This document shows positions 28,585 through 38,397 of a stretch of DNA of 64,000 nt, in pieces (within the stretch, counting starts at the first letter, position 1; every line of letters starts with the position of its first letter). The notes under the pieces are model-generated. The model worked only from the letters and a program-made list of their open reading frames with translations, was not told the DNA's origin and made no database searches. A program made the position numbers and the translations under genes. Source of the stretch: Candidatus Thermokryptus mobilis (GTDB taxonomy: Bacteria > Bacteroidota > Ignavibacteria > Kryptoniales > Kryptoniaceae); NCBI RefSeq assembly GCF_900070205.1, contig NZ_FAOO01000005.1:84048-148047 (forward strand), given 5' to 3'.

Positions 28585-29469
28585 TTAAAACGAAAAACCA
28601 AAACCAGCCGAAAGAACATTGACATTTCCAACCGAATAATCAACATTTAAATCAAAAATCGCAAGACCAAGCTTAAATCCAGCTGTCGCTCTGAAATTAT
28701 TCTTCCCCTTGAGTGAAAAACTCAAATTTTGCTTTTGAGCTCCTGGGAGAGGTGGCTCGTAGGTGTAGTTTATATCTGCTGAGAAAGATTCATACCCAAC
28801 ACCGCCATAAAGCGTAAAAAATATAAAGCTCTTGCTTGCGTGAACATTCACATTTAAAGCTGTTGCCTTAAGATATGATCCAACTTTCAACTGCTGATAA
28901 ACGCCTTGGATGGCGACATTTATTGGGAACATCGGTATATATTGACTTATACTGTGTCCCAGACCAATCCCCAAAAGATTTACACTTCCAATGTCATCGT
29001 CAATTTTTATAGACGGGACAAATCTTACGAGAAGTTCAGAGTTCATAGTTGAAAAAGCAACTTGTGGAACGGCAAGCGGAACAACTTCCAACCCAACGCC
29101 ACCTGGCAAGTTAACATCCTGGATGTTTTTATATTTTGTCTTTGCCCCGGCATTTTTATCACCTAAAACTGTAGCGGTATTAACCGTTGAAGGATCATAA
29201 TCAGAGCCAAGTTCAGCAGTAAATGTCTTCATTGATGATGGGACGAAAACACCCATTGCTTTAACGCCGACATAAAATCCGAAAAGTTTGCTCATTGAAG
29301 CGGTATGATAAAGCCCGGAGTTTAAATTAGCCCCCATCACATCAACAAGTGGTTGGATATAACCTTTTGCAGCGGATTGGGGAAAGCTTGTGAGATTTTC
29401 GTCAACCTGAGCGAAAACAAAAGAAGAAAAAATTAAAAATATACCTACTAACCGAATTGCTTGCCTCAT
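28585..29469 (-). CDS. Outer-membrane protein, possibly DUF6588 family
   Basis: 294 residues. Signal peptide cut after FVFAQ. The mature part begins SAAKGYIQPLVDVMGANLNSGLYHTA and ends in a strand with a terminal aromatic (NVLSAGFGFSF), the pattern of Bacteroidota outer-membrane barrels; the N-terminal motif resembles DUF6588 proteins from memory. A strong Shine-Dalgarno GGAGGG precedes the ATG. Its function is unknown. It sits between the subtilase and the polyprenyl synthase, probably in the same transcript. Confidence 0.7.
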   Translation of the reverse strand: MRQAIRLVGIFLIFSSFVFAQVDENLTSFPQSAAKGYIQPLVDVMGANLNSGLYHTASMSKLFGFYVGVKAMGVFVPSSMKTFTAELGSDYDPSTVNTATVLGDKNAGAKTKYKNIQDVNLPGGVGLEVVPLAVPQVAFSTMNSELLVRFVPSIKIDDDIGSVNLLGIGLGHSISQYIPMFPINVAIQGVYQQLKVGSYLKATALNVNVHASKSFIFFTLYGGVGYESFSADINYTYEPPLPGAQKQNLSFSLKGKNNFRATAGFKLGLAIFDLNVDYSVGNVNVLSAGFGFSF

Positions 29470-29496
29470 TTTTCCCTCCGTTTTTTGGTTTTTAAA

Positions 29497-30468
29497 TTAG
29501 CTCACTCTTTCAAGAACGAAATCTGCAAGTTTTAAAAGTGATCCCCGTGCTGGGGAATCCGGAAAATCAAATATAAATCCCTTCGCTCTGTCAAGATATT
29601 CTTCCGCGACTTTCAGTGTGTAATCAATGCCACCATAACTTTTCACGAAATCAATCACATAAGAAATATCTTTCTTCGTCAGATTATTTTTTATGATTTT
29701 AATCACACGCCTTGCTTCTTTACGAGACGAGTTTTTCAAAGCGTAGATTAATGGTAGCGTTATCTTTCCATCTTTTATATCTGCACCAACTGGTTTTCCT
29801 GTTATTGAACTGTCACCTGTGTAATCAAGCAAGTCATCTCTTAGCTGAAATGCAACGCCTATATTTTCTCCGTAATTTTTCAATTTTACCCTGACAAATT
29901 CATCATCGGTTGCGCTTGCTGCGCCGAGCTCGCAACAAGCGGAAATTAAAGATGCTGTTTTATCCGATATTATCCTGAAATAAACTTCCTCGTCAATTAA
30001 ATTTGACCTTGAGCTTTGAATCTCAAGCAATTCCCCCTCACTCATCCTTTTAACAGCATTGCTTGTTATATGAAGAAAGTCATATTCCTTATGCCTTAGA
30101 GAAATCAACAACCCCTGCGCTAAGAAAAAATCGCCCATCAAGACAGCAACTTTATTTCCCCATATCGCATTTATTGACGGGAAACCACGCCTCATATCTG
30201 ACTCGTCAACAACATCGTCATGTATAAGTGTCGCGGTGTGAAGAAGCTCGGCAAGCGTAGCAGCATGATAGGTGGCTTCATTTATCTCACCGACAAGCTT
30301 TGCAGAAAGCAAAACGAGAGTTGGTCTGATCCTTTTCCCTTTTTGTCTGAGGATGTAATGCGAAATTATATTTAAAAGTTTCACTTGTGAAAACATCGTG
30401 CGCCTAAAAATTCTCTCAAATTCAAGTAGTTCCTTTTGTATCGGTTGTATAATTTCCTTTAAATTCAC
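29497..30468 (-). CDS. Trans-polyprenyl diphosphate synthase
   Basis: 323 residues; condenses isopentenyl diphosphate units onto an allylic primer for quinone side chains or other long prenyl chains. Both Asp-rich motifs are present: HDDVVDESDMRRG (first, D84-D88) and QLRDDLLDYTG (second), with KGKRIRP and GKPVGADIKDGKITLP. Start is GTG with AAGGTG upstream. The residues before the first Asp motif (TLIH) lack bulky aromatics, which fits long-chain (C30-C40) products, but the exact chain length is not readable. It is followed upstream by tatC. Confidence 0.9.
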   Translation of the reverse strand: MNLKEIIQPIQKELLEFERIFRRTMFSQVKLLNIISHYILRQKGKRIRPTLVLLSAKLVGEINEATYHAATLAELLHTATLIHDDVVDESDMRRGFPSINAIWGNKVAVLMGDFFLAQGLLISLRHKEYDFLHITSNAVKRMSEGELLEIQSSRSNLIDEEVYFRIISDKTASLISACCELGAASATDDEFVRVKLKNYGENIGVAFQLRDDLLDYTGDSSITGKPVGADIKDGKITLPLIYALKNSSRKEARRVIKIIKNNLTKKDISYVIDFVKSYGGIDYTLKVAEEYLDRAKGFIFDFPDSPARGSLLKLADFVLERVS

Positions 30469-30486
30469 AACTTCACCTTTTTTGTT

Positions 30487-31242
30487 TTAAACACTTGGCT
30501 TTTTACCTGTTAATTTAACGACGAAAATGCTCAGTTCATATAGAAGATAAAGCGGTATTGCAAGTGCCGCTTGGCTTGCGATATCAGGACCTGGGGTCAG
30601 GACAGCAGCGATTATCAAAATGAGGACAACCGCATGTTTTCTATAATGTCTCATAAAAGCTGGGGTTAAAATTCCAAGACGTCCGAGGAAAAAAGAAACC
30701 ATTGGCAATTCAAAAACTATTCCCGATGCAAGGATAAGCCCGATGACGAAACTTATGTATTCATTTATTGCTATGATATTTTTTATCTCACTGCTACCAA
30801 ACTCGGCAAAAAACTTTAATGAGATAGGCAAAAGGACAAAGTAAGCGAAGATAAGCCCAGCAAAAAAACAAAATGAAGAAAAAGCGACAATCCACAAGAC
30901 ATATTTTCTCTCCTTTGGAAGGAGCCCCGGCTCAACGAATTTCCAAATTTGATAAAGTGTGAAGGGAAAACTCAAAACAATACCTGATATGACGACGACT
31001 TGCATATAAAGCATGAACTGTCCATATGGCTTGAGATTTTGGAGTGTAAAGCCAGCTTTTTTAGCTGGGACGATTAAAATCCCGTTGACGATTTCATCGC
31101 TGAAGAAAGCACAAATTATAACCCCGATTAAAATTCCAAGAAGTGATTTTATTATCCTTGATCTTAATTCTTCAAGGTGCTCCCAAAATGTCATTTCTTT
31201 CTCATACACTTGTGCGGTGTTTTCCGTTTTCGCCTCAGCCAT
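30487..31242 (-). CDS. tatC: Twin-arginine translocase subunit TatC
   Basis: 251 residues with six hydrophobic segments. The conserved N-terminal MTFWEHLEELRSRII, FPFTLYQIWKFVEPGLLPKE and the P-rich VLTPGPDIASQAALAIPLYLLYE match TatC, the receptor for folded twin-arginine substrates in the inner membrane. No tatA/B gene is adjacent. It lies 93 bp downstream of tRNA-Leu. Confidence 0.96.
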   Translation of the reverse strand: MAEAKTENTAQVYEKEMTFWEHLEELRSRIIKSLLGILIGVIICAFFSDEIVNGILIVPAKKAGFTLQNLKPYGQFMLYMQVVVISGIVLSFPFTLYQIWKFVEPGLLPKERKYVLWIVAFSSFCFFAGLIFAYFVLLPISLKFFAEFGSSEIKNIIAINEYISFVIGLILASGIVFELPMVSFFLGRLGILTPAFMRHYRKHAVVLILIIAAVLTPGPDIASQAALAIPLYLLYELSIFVVKLTGKKPSV

Positions 31243-31334
31243 AATAAAATTGGTTTATCTTCGCAAACTTTTTGATTAAGTTAATTATTTAGAAAGTTAA
31301 AATCAAAAAATCCCCCATTTTTCGGAATGATTTG

Positions 31335-31419
31335 TGCCCGGGGCGGGATTCGAACCCGCACGGGCTTAAAGCCCACTACACCCTGAATGTAGCGCGTCTC
31401 CCAGTTCCGCCACCCGGGC
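31335..31419 (-). tRNA. tRNA-Leu (CAG anticodon)
   Basis: 85-nt class II tRNA with a long variable arm. Acceptor GCCCGGG / CCCGGGC, anticodon stem CTACA / TGTAG with loop TTCAGGG (anticodon CAG), T arm GCGGGTTCGAATCCCGC, discriminator A. It is alone, upstream of tatC. Confidence 0.96.
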
Positions 31420-31431
31420 AAAATTCAACTA

Positions 31432-31459
31432 AATTTATCGCTTGTGAAAAAAATTTCAA
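31432..31459 (-). promoter_or_regulatory. Candidate promoter of tRNA-Leu
   Basis: On the minus strand TTGAAA (31459-31454), a 16-base spacer, then TAAATT (31437-31432), 12 bp before the tRNA. The region 31420-31521 is a divergent gap between this tRNA and the plus-strand lipoprotein gene, so it must also hold a plus-strand promoter, which I cannot pinpoint in the AT-rich sequence. Confidence 0.3.
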
Positions 31460-31521
31460 AATTTGCTTTTAAATTCCATTTTTGCAAATTTTTACAGCGT
31501 GAAAACAAAAATCAATAAAAA

Positions 31522-31911
31522 ATGAAACCCGAACTTTTAATCTCGTTGCTAATTTTAACTTTGGGTTGCAAAATCGTTGGACAAGAAGATGAATTCATCT
31601 ACGGAAAAATTTATGTCAACTCAATTGTGGTAGATGACAGCGTAAAATTCGGTGAAACATTCACTGTTAAAATCTATGGATCGTTCCCAACCCCAGGTTG
31701 GCAAATCTTCAAACACGAGATAAACGAAACAGAAAGTAAAATTGAGATCACACCGATTGCAAGGATTCGTAAGGATATAATTGTCCCACAAGTTTTGACC
31801 CCTTGTTCTACATCCGTTGAGTTACTTTGCAAAACAAAATCCGACTCTTTAAAAATAGTTGCAGTGGGAAGAACATCAAAAATTGAAAAGACAGTAAGAG
31901 TTGTAAAGTAA
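31522..31911 (+). CDS. Hypothetical lipoprotein upstream of ribD
   Basis: 129 residues with a lipobox (ISLLILTLGC, Cys16). The mature part is a small beta-rich domain (KIYVNSIVVDDSVKFGETFTV, YGSFPTPGWQIFKHEI, two Cys near residues 95 and 103). No family recognised; the G-S-F-P-T-P-G-W segment suggests an immunoglobulin-like fold. It is five bases before ribD and is one of only three plus-strand genes. Confidence 0.6.
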   Translation: MKPELLISLLILTLGCKIVGQEDEFIYGKIYVNSIVVDDSVKFGETFTVKIYGSFPTPGWQIFKHEINETESKIEITPIARIRKDIIVPQVLTPCSTSVELLCKTKSDSLKIVAVGRTSKIEKTVRVVK

Positions 31912-31916
31912 AACCT

Positions 31917-33038
31917 ATGCCGGCGAAAATTGGAATAGAAAAGAAAGACGAATTTTACATCGCAAGATGTTTTCAGCTTGCTTTAAAAGGCAAGGGTTAT
32001 GTTAGCCCGAACCCAATGGTCGGTTGCGTTATAGTGAAGGACAATAAGATAATCGGAGAGGGCTATCACGAAAAATATGGCGAAGCACATGCGGAGGTAA
32101 ATGCAATTAAAAACGCAACAGAAAGCGTTGAAGGCGCAACCCTTTATGTTAACCTTGAACCGTGCGTTCACTACGGCAAAACACCACCTTGTGTTGACCT
32201 GATAATTGAATCAAAAATAAAAAGAGTTGTCATCTCAACAATTGACCCAAATCCACTTGTCAACGGCAAAGGTATTGAGAAATTGAAAAACGCAGGAATT
32301 GAGGTCACCGTTGGAGTCCTTGAAAAAGACGCAAAGAAACTAAACGAATTTTTCTTCAAATATATAACTCAAGGAATTCCATTCGTCGGTTTAAAAATCG
32401 CACAGACAATTGACGCAAAAATTGCCGACATTGAAGGAAACTCAAAATGGATAACCAATGAACAATCACTCCACTATGTCCATCAACTTCGCCATGAATA
32501 CGATGCTGTCTTAATCGGTAGTCGCACCGCAAAACTTGATAACCCGAATTTGACAGTTCGTCTCGTTGAAGGAAGAAACCCGTATAGAATAGTGCTTGAT
32601 TCAACTTTAAGTTTACCCTTAGAACTTAACATCTTTTCCGACAGCAACAAGGATAAGACAATTGTTTTCACTTCGGCTGAGTCTTTCAGGGAAAAGAAGG
32701 AAAAAATTGAAAAACTTGATTCGCTTGGGATAAAAGTTATTCCTGTTAAATCATCAAGGAAAAAACTTGACTTGAAAGAGGTTTTGGAAAAACTTGCGCA
32801 ACTTGAGATTGCCTCGGTTTTGGTTGAAGGTGGCGGTAAAATTTTCACCGAATTTTTAAAACGAAAACTCGCCGACAAAGTTTATGTATTCATAGCTCCT
32901 AAAATTCTCGGCAAAGGGATACAAAGCATAGGTGACATCGGAATAAAATCAATAAAGGAAATCATCACTTTGAAAGATATATCAATACAAAATTTCGGAG
33001 ATGATGTTCTAATAACTGGCTATCTACGGACTGATTAA
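31917..33038 (+). CDS. ribD: Bifunctional riboflavin deaminase/reductase RibD
   Basis: 373 residues. N-terminal zinc deaminase: His58 in HAEVNA with catalytic Glu60, and Cys83/Cys92 in [12 protein letters not shown]. The C-terminal reductase (from about residue 150) has [32 protein letters not shown] and VLVEGGGKI. It catalyses steps two and three of riboflavin synthesis. Its stop overlaps the convergent rodA stop by four bases, with no terminator visible between them. Other rib genes are not in the window. Confidence 0.96.
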   Translation: MPAKIGIEKKDEFYIARCFQLALKGKGYVSPNPMVGCVIVKDNKIIGEGYHEKYGEAHAEVNAIKNATESVEGATLYVNLEPCVHYGKTPPCVDLIIESKIKRVVISTIDPNPLVNGKGIEKLKNAGIEVTVGVLEKDAKKLNEFFFKYITQGIPFVGLKIAQTIDAKIADIEGNSKWITNEQSLHYVHQLRHEYDAVLIGSRTAKLDNPNLTVRLVEGRNPYRIVLDSTLSLPLELNIFSDSNKDKTIVFTSAESFREKKEKIEKLDSLGIKVIPVKSSRKKLDLKEVLEKLAQLEIASVLVEGGGKIFTEFLKRKLADKVYVFIAPKILGKGIQSIGDIGIKSIKEIITLKDISIQNFGDDVLITGYLRTD

Positions 33039-34258
33039 AACAGTTCCCTTCTATTTGCGTAAAAATTCAAAAGCAAGCCAACCATCGCCATATTCATCCA
33101 CATCGCTGAACCGCCATAACTTAAAAATGGTAACCAAATCCCAATCACTGGCGAAAGACCAAGCGTCATACCTATGTTCACAACAACATGGAAAGTCCAA
33201 GTTGAGAAAATTCCAATCGCGACTAAACTTGCAAACCTTTGCTTTAAAATTGATGCGAGGTTTAAAATTCGCCATAACAGAATAAAATAAAGGATCAAAA
33301 TTATAGCCGAACCGATGAATCCGAATTCTTCCGCTGGAACACAAAATATAAAATCCGTCCACTGCGCTGGGACAAACCTCAACTGTGTCTGCGTCCCCTT
33401 TAAAAAACCTTTACCAGTTAGCCCACCTGAACCAATAGCTATTTTTGATTGTATGACATTATATCCCGCACCGAGAGGGTCACTTGATGGATTGAGAAAA
33501 GTCGCAATGCGTTTTTGTTGATGCGGTTTTAAAACTTTATGATAAATATGTTCGCTTGTCAACCCAACCATAAGATTAAGGGCGATGACCAAAAAAGTCA
33601 AAATCAAAGACCTCCTCATCAGAATAAAAACAAGCGTAGTCAAAATCAGAGTGATTATAAAAATCTTCACACTTAAAAAAGATGCCAGAATCACTATCAT
33701 CGGCGCCACGATTAAAAGAAGCCAAAACACCGGAACACCAGCCCAAAAAAGCATCCCAATGAAAATTCCCCCGAAAACAATAGCAGTTCCAAGGTCAGGT
33801 TGTAAAATTACAAGAAAAATAGGAATTAATGTTAAAACAGCTGAAACGATCAAAGTTATAATTCTGTCTGGCTCAACATTTCTTCTTGAAAGAAAATAAG
33901 CCAAGATTAAAATAGTTGTAAACTTAGCAAATTCCGACGGTTGAAACTGAAACCTCCCGATCTGTATCCAGGACTCTGAACCAGATGTTTTCTTACCGAT
34001 AAATAAAACTATGACAAGGAAAATGGTAGACAAAATATAAAGCCAAACCGACAGTCGGATCAACTTTTGAACTGGGAAAAAATAGAAAAACAAAGCAACA
34101 AGCAAACCGCTGAAAATCCAAAGCACATGTTTAACAAAAATTGAATACTGCCCCGGTAAATTGGTTGCGCTATAAACCGAAAGCAAACTTATCAATACAA
34201 GCCCTAAAAAAGGGATCAAAATTTTAAAGTCAATTTTATCGGCTATTCCTCTTTCCAT
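33035..34258 (-). CDS. rodA: Peptidoglycan glycosyltransferase RodA
   Basis: 407 residues, about ten transmembrane segments, SEDS family. Motifs include [56 protein letters not shown] in two blocks (with the catalytic Asp region [14 protein letters not shown]) and [13 protein letters not shown]. It polymerises lipid II during elongation with PBP2. It overlaps mrdA by 16 bp and is last in the mreBCD-mrdA-rodA run. Confidence 0.96.
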   Translation of the reverse strand: MERGIADKIDFKILIPFLGLVLISLLSVYSATNLPGQYSIFVKHVLWIFSGLLVALFFYFFPVQKLIRLSVWLYILSTIFLVIVLFIGKKTSGSESWIQIGRFQFQPSEFAKFTTILILAYFLSRRNVEPDRIITLIVSAVLTLIPIFLVILQPDLGTAIVFGGIFIGMLFWAGVPVFWLLLIVAPMIVILASFLSVKIFIITLILTTLVFILMRRSLILTFLVIALNLMVGLTSEHIYHKVLKPHQQKRIATFLNPSSDPLGAGYNVIQSKIAIGSGGLTGKGFLKGTQTQLRFVPAQWTDFIFCVPAEEFGFIGSAIILILYFILLWRILNLASILKQRFASLVAIGIFSTWTFHVVVNIGMTLGLSPVIGIWLPFLSYGGSAMWMNMAMVGLLLNFYANRRELF

Positions 34259-36027
34259 TTCACAAGTTTAAACTCTGCTCTTTGATTTTTAAGTTCAAAG
34301 TACTTTTTAACTATTTCCCTTGCTATTGGTGCAGCAACTGCGCCACCAAACCCAGCGTTTTCAACTATGATAGCAAAAGCAATTTCTGGGTTTTCATACG
34401 GGGCGAAACCTATAAACCAAGCGTGGTCATTTCCGTGTGGATTTTGCGCCGTTCCCGTCTTACCCGCAACATTTACGCCTTCAACCCGCGCTGACTTCCC
34501 CGTACCGTTAGAGCCATTGACGACAAGATACATCGCCTCACGGACTATGTCAAAAGCTTGTTTTGAAACGGGGATTTGACGAGTATAATATGATACCTCT
34601 TCAACTTTGCCAGTTCTTTTATTCACGACTTTTTTGACGAGATGTGGCTGATGATAATTTCCATAATTGGCTAAAGCCATGGCATAGCATGCCATTTGAA
34701 GAGGCGTTGCGCTTATCTCTCCTTGACCTATCGCTAAACTTATCAAATAACCCTTGGTCCATTTATTCACTCCATAAACACGATTGAAATAATCCGTTGA
34801 TGGCAAAATCCCTGAAACCTCTTCTAACAAATCAACACCTGTTTTCTTACCGAATCCAAAAAGCGAGCCATATTTTGACCACTCATCAAAATTCACTCTC
34901 AACATCAAATTATAGAAGTAAACATTACAAGACACCTCAATCGCCTCTGTCAAATTAACCCAACCATGACCGCGGCTTGTATGACATTTGAAAACCTTAT
35001 TCCCATAGACGAAGTAACCGGGACAATAAACTTTCCAATTTAAATCAACCGCCCCTGTTTCAAGAGCAGTGATCGCAAGAATCATTTTAAAAGTTGAACC
35101 TGGGGAATACAAACCAGTGATAGCTCTGTTCAAAAGTGGCTTGCGCGGGTCATTGTTAAGTGAATTCCAAAATTCAGGTGGAGTATAACCACTGAGCGAA
35201 GAAAGGTCATAATTTGGTTTGCTGACCATAGCGAGAATTTCACCATTTCTCGGATCAATCACAACAGCCGAACCCGACTTTCCTTCAAAGAGACCTTCAA
35301 TAAAAGATTGCAATTCTAGATCAATTGTCAAAATAAGATCAGAACCCTCCGAAGGCGGTATATCGCTCCTCCCATCGTTATATCTACCAACGAATCTACC
35401 AAAAGCATCAACCATAACAAAACTATAACCTTTTTCCCCCTTTATTATCAACTCATAACTTTTTTCAAGTCCAGAATGACCTATTTGATCCCCTGACTTA
35501 TAGAGACCCTTATATACCGAAAGCATATCTGGAGTGATCTCTTTAACATACCCAAGTATATGTGAAGCAACGGTTGGTTCTCTATAATTTCTCTTATGTT
35601 CAATTAAGTAATCAACACCCTTTAATTCATCGCGATGTTCTTCAATATAAGCTATAGCACTAATCGGGGCATCGCGGCGAATTCTAACCTGGGCAAAAGG
35701 TGAGGGAGCGCTTTTGATTTTATCAACTATGTAATTTTTATCAACCTTCAAAATCCTGGCAAGAAGCTCAAGATTTTTCATATCAAACTCATAAGGTGTT
35801 ATGATAACCGTATAAGCTGGAGCGTTGTCAACTATTATCTTGCCATTCCTATCAAGTATCAATCCTCTAATTGGATCGTGCTGAAGTGCTTTTATGCTAT
35901 TCGTTTGCGCCTGCTTTTTGTATTCAGCATCGCGATACAACTGAAGCTCATATAATCTGAGCATAAAGGAAAAGAAAATAAGCGAAATTAAAATTTTAAG
36001 AAATTTCAACCTGAAATTTTCACTCAT
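34243..36027 (-). CDS. mrdA: Penicillin-binding protein 2 (elongation transpeptidase)
   Basis: 594 residues. One N-terminal membrane span, a dimerisation domain, then the transpeptidase with Ser311 in [11 protein letters not shown] in EVSCNVYF and KTGTAQ near residue 530. Also [10 protein letters not shown] in the pedestal region. It cross-links peptidoglycan made by RodA. Starts ATGA-overlapping mreD and overlaps rodA. Confidence 0.96.
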   Translation of the reverse strand: MSENFRLKFLKILISLIFFSFMLRLYELQLYRDAEYKKQAQTNSIKALQHDPIRGLILDRNGKIIVDNAPAYTVIITPYEFDMKNLELLARILKVDKNYIVDKIKSAPSPFAQVRIRRDAPISAIAYIEEHRDELKGVDYLIEHKRNYREPTVASHILGYVKEITPDMLSVYKGLYKSGDQIGHSGLEKSYELIIKGEKGYSFVMVDAFGRFVGRYNDGRSDIPPSEGSDLILTIDLELQSFIEGLFEGKSGSAVVIDPRNGEILAMVSKPNYDLSSLSGYTPPEFWNSLNNDPRKPLLNRAITGLYSPGSTFKMILAITALETGAVDLNWKVYCPGYFVYGNKVFKCHTSRGHGWVNLTEAIEVSCNVYFYNLMLRVNFDEWSKYGSLFGFGKKTGVDLLEEVSGILPSTDYFNRVYGVNKWTKGYLISLAIGQGEISATPLQMACYAMALANYGNYHQPHLVKKVVNKRTGKVEEVSYYTRQIPVSKQAFDIVREAMYLVVNGSNGTGKSARVEGVNVAGKTGTAQNPHGNDHAWFIGFAPYENPEIAFAIIVENAGFGGAVAAPIAREIVKKYFELKNQRAEFKLVKWKEE

Positions 36028-36506
36028 AAAATATGTGACCTCCTTGATGTTGCAAAAATTGGAACAAGGGATAAAATCGTCGTATAAATCGCCCCACCGA
36101 TAAGTATCTTAATAATTTCACTTGTTTCAAATTCACGACCAAGTATATCAACCGAAAAATAAACTGCATTATTCACAACAGAGCATAAAAAAACGATTTG
36201 CGGAAAGCGAAATGTCCCAGTATTGACATCAATTTTTGCCTCATCATAGAAAAAACCAGCTATAAAGCCACATATCGTTTTTGAAAGAGCAGAAAGCCCA
36301 GGCGTGAAATCAACTGTGTAATCCAAAAGTAAGCCAGAGATGAATCCAGCAATGCTTCCGGCAATTTGCCCATTTTTCAAAGCAACATAAACGACAAATA
36401 TAAGCATCAAATCAGGCGTAATCTGGCTGATTGACATCAAAGGAACAACCGCAATGCTCAAAAGCAATATGATCAATCCGGTGATTAAGTATCTTATATA
36501 GAGCAT
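36024..36506 (-). CDS. mreD: Rod-shape protein MreD
   Basis: About 160 residues, five hydrophobic segments (for example LITGLIILLLSIAVVPLM, AGSIAGFISGLLLDY). MreD is poorly conserved; the assignment depends on size, hydropathy, the DLMLIFVVYVALKNG segment and its place between mreC and mrdA. Starts TTG 36509 or ATG 36506 are adjacent; I use ATG. Confidence 0.9.
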   Translation of the reverse strand: MLYIRYLITGLIILLLSIAVVPLMSISQITPDLMLIFVVYVALKNGQIAGSIAGFISGLLLDYTVDFTPGLSALSKTICGFIAGFFYDEAKIDVNTGTFRFPQIVFLCSVVNNAVYFSVDILGREFETSEIIKILIGGAIYTTILSLVPIFATSRRSHIL

Positions 36507-36518
36507 CAAATAAGAACT

Positions 36519-37355
36519 TTATTTTCCGTAAAACATTTCCTCAAACTTTTCCTTTTCGGGGTCGGATTTATATTTTACAACAAACACCTCTTCAAGTTTT
36601 GTAAAGTCAACCGATGGTTTAACTTTTATGACTTTGAAAAGCCCTTTTGCAGAATTATCTGTTTCAACAACCACTCCTATCTCCATCCCTGGGGGGAAAA
36701 TCGTGCTATATTCAGAAGTTATGACGACATCCCCGGGTTCAACATCCATCGTCTTAGGGACATTAAGCATTGAGAGATATTCACCGCCTTCCCAAGCAAT
36801 TATGCCATCAACTCTACTTCTTTGAATTTTAACGCTTGCTCTGAAGTCCTTATGGAATAAAATCATCCCAACAGAATAATTTTTACCAACTCGTATAATC
36901 TTACCGATAACACCGGATTCGCAAACGATGGGCATATTAACCTCAACCCCATCGCCTGATCCAACATTTAGAATGATATAATTTCTCAAATTAATAAGCG
37001 ACTTCCCAACAACATCAGCTGAGACAAGTTCATAATCGCTGTTTCTCTCTTTAAAACGAAGCAATTCCCGCAGGCGTATATTTTCAAGCTTTTCCTCTTG
37101 AAGTTGATTTAATTGTGCAAGCAACATCATATTAATTTTCTTCAGTTCCTTATTCTCCGCCTGCAAGTTGTAAAAGTTCGGTATTATATCAGTGATTGAT
37201 TTCGTAAATCCGACAATTTCAAGCGCAACTTTACTAACGAGATGGGACTTCGGTGATTTTGAGCTGAAAAGAAGGACAATTGATATCGCAACAAGAATTG
37301 AGAGGATAAGATATTCCTTAAGATGCCCGGTTATTTGAGTTAAAATTCTCAACAT
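36519..37355 (-). CDS. mreC: Rod-shape protein MreC
   Basis: About 278 residues. One N-terminal membrane helix, a coiled coil (NLQAENKELKKINMMLLAQL) and the MreC beta domain with LINLRNYIILNVGSGDGV, MPIVCESGVIGKII and GDVVITSEYSTIFPPGMEIGVV. It links cytoplasmic MreB to the periplasmic wall machinery. Its ATG overlaps the mreB stop as TGATG; a TTG three bases earlier is also possible. Confidence 0.95.
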   Translation of the reverse strand: MLRILTQITGHLKEYLILSILVAISIVLLFSSKSPKSHLVSKVALEIVGFTKSITDIIPNFYNLQAENKELKKINMMLLAQLNQLQEEKLENIRLRELLRFKERNSDYELVSADVVGKSLINLRNYIILNVGSGDGVEVNMPIVCESGVIGKIIRVGKNYSVGMILFHKDFRASVKIQRSRVDGIIAWEGGEYLSMLNVPKTMDVEPGDVVITSEYSTIFPPGMEIGVVVETDNSAKGLFKVIKVKPSVDFTKLEEVFVVKYKSDPEKEKFEEMFYGK

Positions 37356-38380
37356 CAATATCTTTGACTTTTAATGAGAACCTTTGAATAAGCTTCAAGG
37401 TTTTCAAGGACTTTACCAGCGCCTCTGACTACGGCGGTTAAGGGGTCTTCAGCCACATGAACCGGAAGCCCCGTTTCCATTCTTATCCTCTCATCAAGTC
37501 CTTTCAAAAGCGAGCCGCCACCAGTTAACATTATGCCACGATCAAGTATGTCAGCTGCAAGTTCAGGGGGAGTTCTTTCAAGTGCGAGTTTTATCGCATC
37601 AATTATGGCAATTATTGGTTCGTTCAACGCCTCACGAATCTCAACAGAACTAACTTCAACGATCTTCGGTATCCCAGTTACAAGGTCTCGTCCTTTGACT
37701 TGAATTGTAACCTCTTCTTCAAGAGGCATCGCTGAACCAACTTCACACTTTATATCCTCAGCTGTCCTCTCACCGATCAAGACATTATACGACTTCTTGA
37801 AAAGCTGAATTATTGCATTGGTCATCTCGTCACCAGCTATGCGTATTGACTCTTGCGTTACAATCCCCGAAAGAGCTATAACGGCTATTTCGGTCGTCCC
37901 ACCGCCGATATCAATTATCATATTTCCATATGGTTCAGTCACATCAATTCCTATCCCAATTGCAGCAGCCATCGGTTCAGGGATTAAATGAACTTCTTTT
38001 GCACCAGCGTGTTCAGCAGAGTCACGAACCGCCCTTTTCTCAACCTCGGTCACACCACTTGGAACACTTATAACGACACGTCTACTCGGAAACCAATTCA
38101 CATGAATTTTCTTTATGAATTCCCTTAACATCCCCTCCGCCATCTCAAAATCAGCTATCACGCCATCTTTAAGTGGTCTTATTGTTTGTAGGTCCTTATG
38201 AGTCCTTCCGAGCATTTCCTTTGCTTCATGCCCTATGGCGACGATTCTCCTTGTACTTCTGTCATAAGTTACAATTGATGGCTCATTTAATACAATGCCC
38301 TTTCCCTTCATCCATATCAAAGTGTTTGCGGTTCCAAGGTCAATTGCTATATCAGCTGTAAATAAATTGAAAAGTCCCAT
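37355..38380 (-). CDS. mreB: Rod-shape determining actin MreB
   Basis: 341 residues. Actin-fold nucleotide site: DLGTANTLIWMKGKGIVLNEPS, IDIGGGTTEIAVI, GIMLTGGGSLLKGLDERI. The amphipathic N-terminus (MGLFNLF) suits membrane binding. It organises elongation-phase wall synthesis. It follows purH by 17 bp and leads the shape operon. Confidence 0.98.
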   Translation of the reverse strand: MGLFNLFTADIAIDLGTANTLIWMKGKGIVLNEPSIVTYDRSTRRIVAIGHEAKEMLGRTHKDLQTIRPLKDGVIADFEMAEGMLREFIKKIHVNWFPSRRVVISVPSGVTEVEKRAVRDSAEHAGAKEVHLIPEPMAAAIGIGIDVTEPYGNMIIDIGGGTTEIAVIALSGIVTQESIRIAGDEMTNAIIQLFKKSYNVLIGERTAEDIKCEVGSAMPLEEEVTIQVKGRDLVTGIPKIVEVSSVEIREALNEPIIAIIDAIKLALERTPPELAADILDRGIMLTGGGSLLKGLDERIRMETGLPVHVAEDPLTAVVRGAGKVLENLEAYSKVLIKSQRY

Positions 38381-38397
38381 TTCCCTTTCTAAATTTT

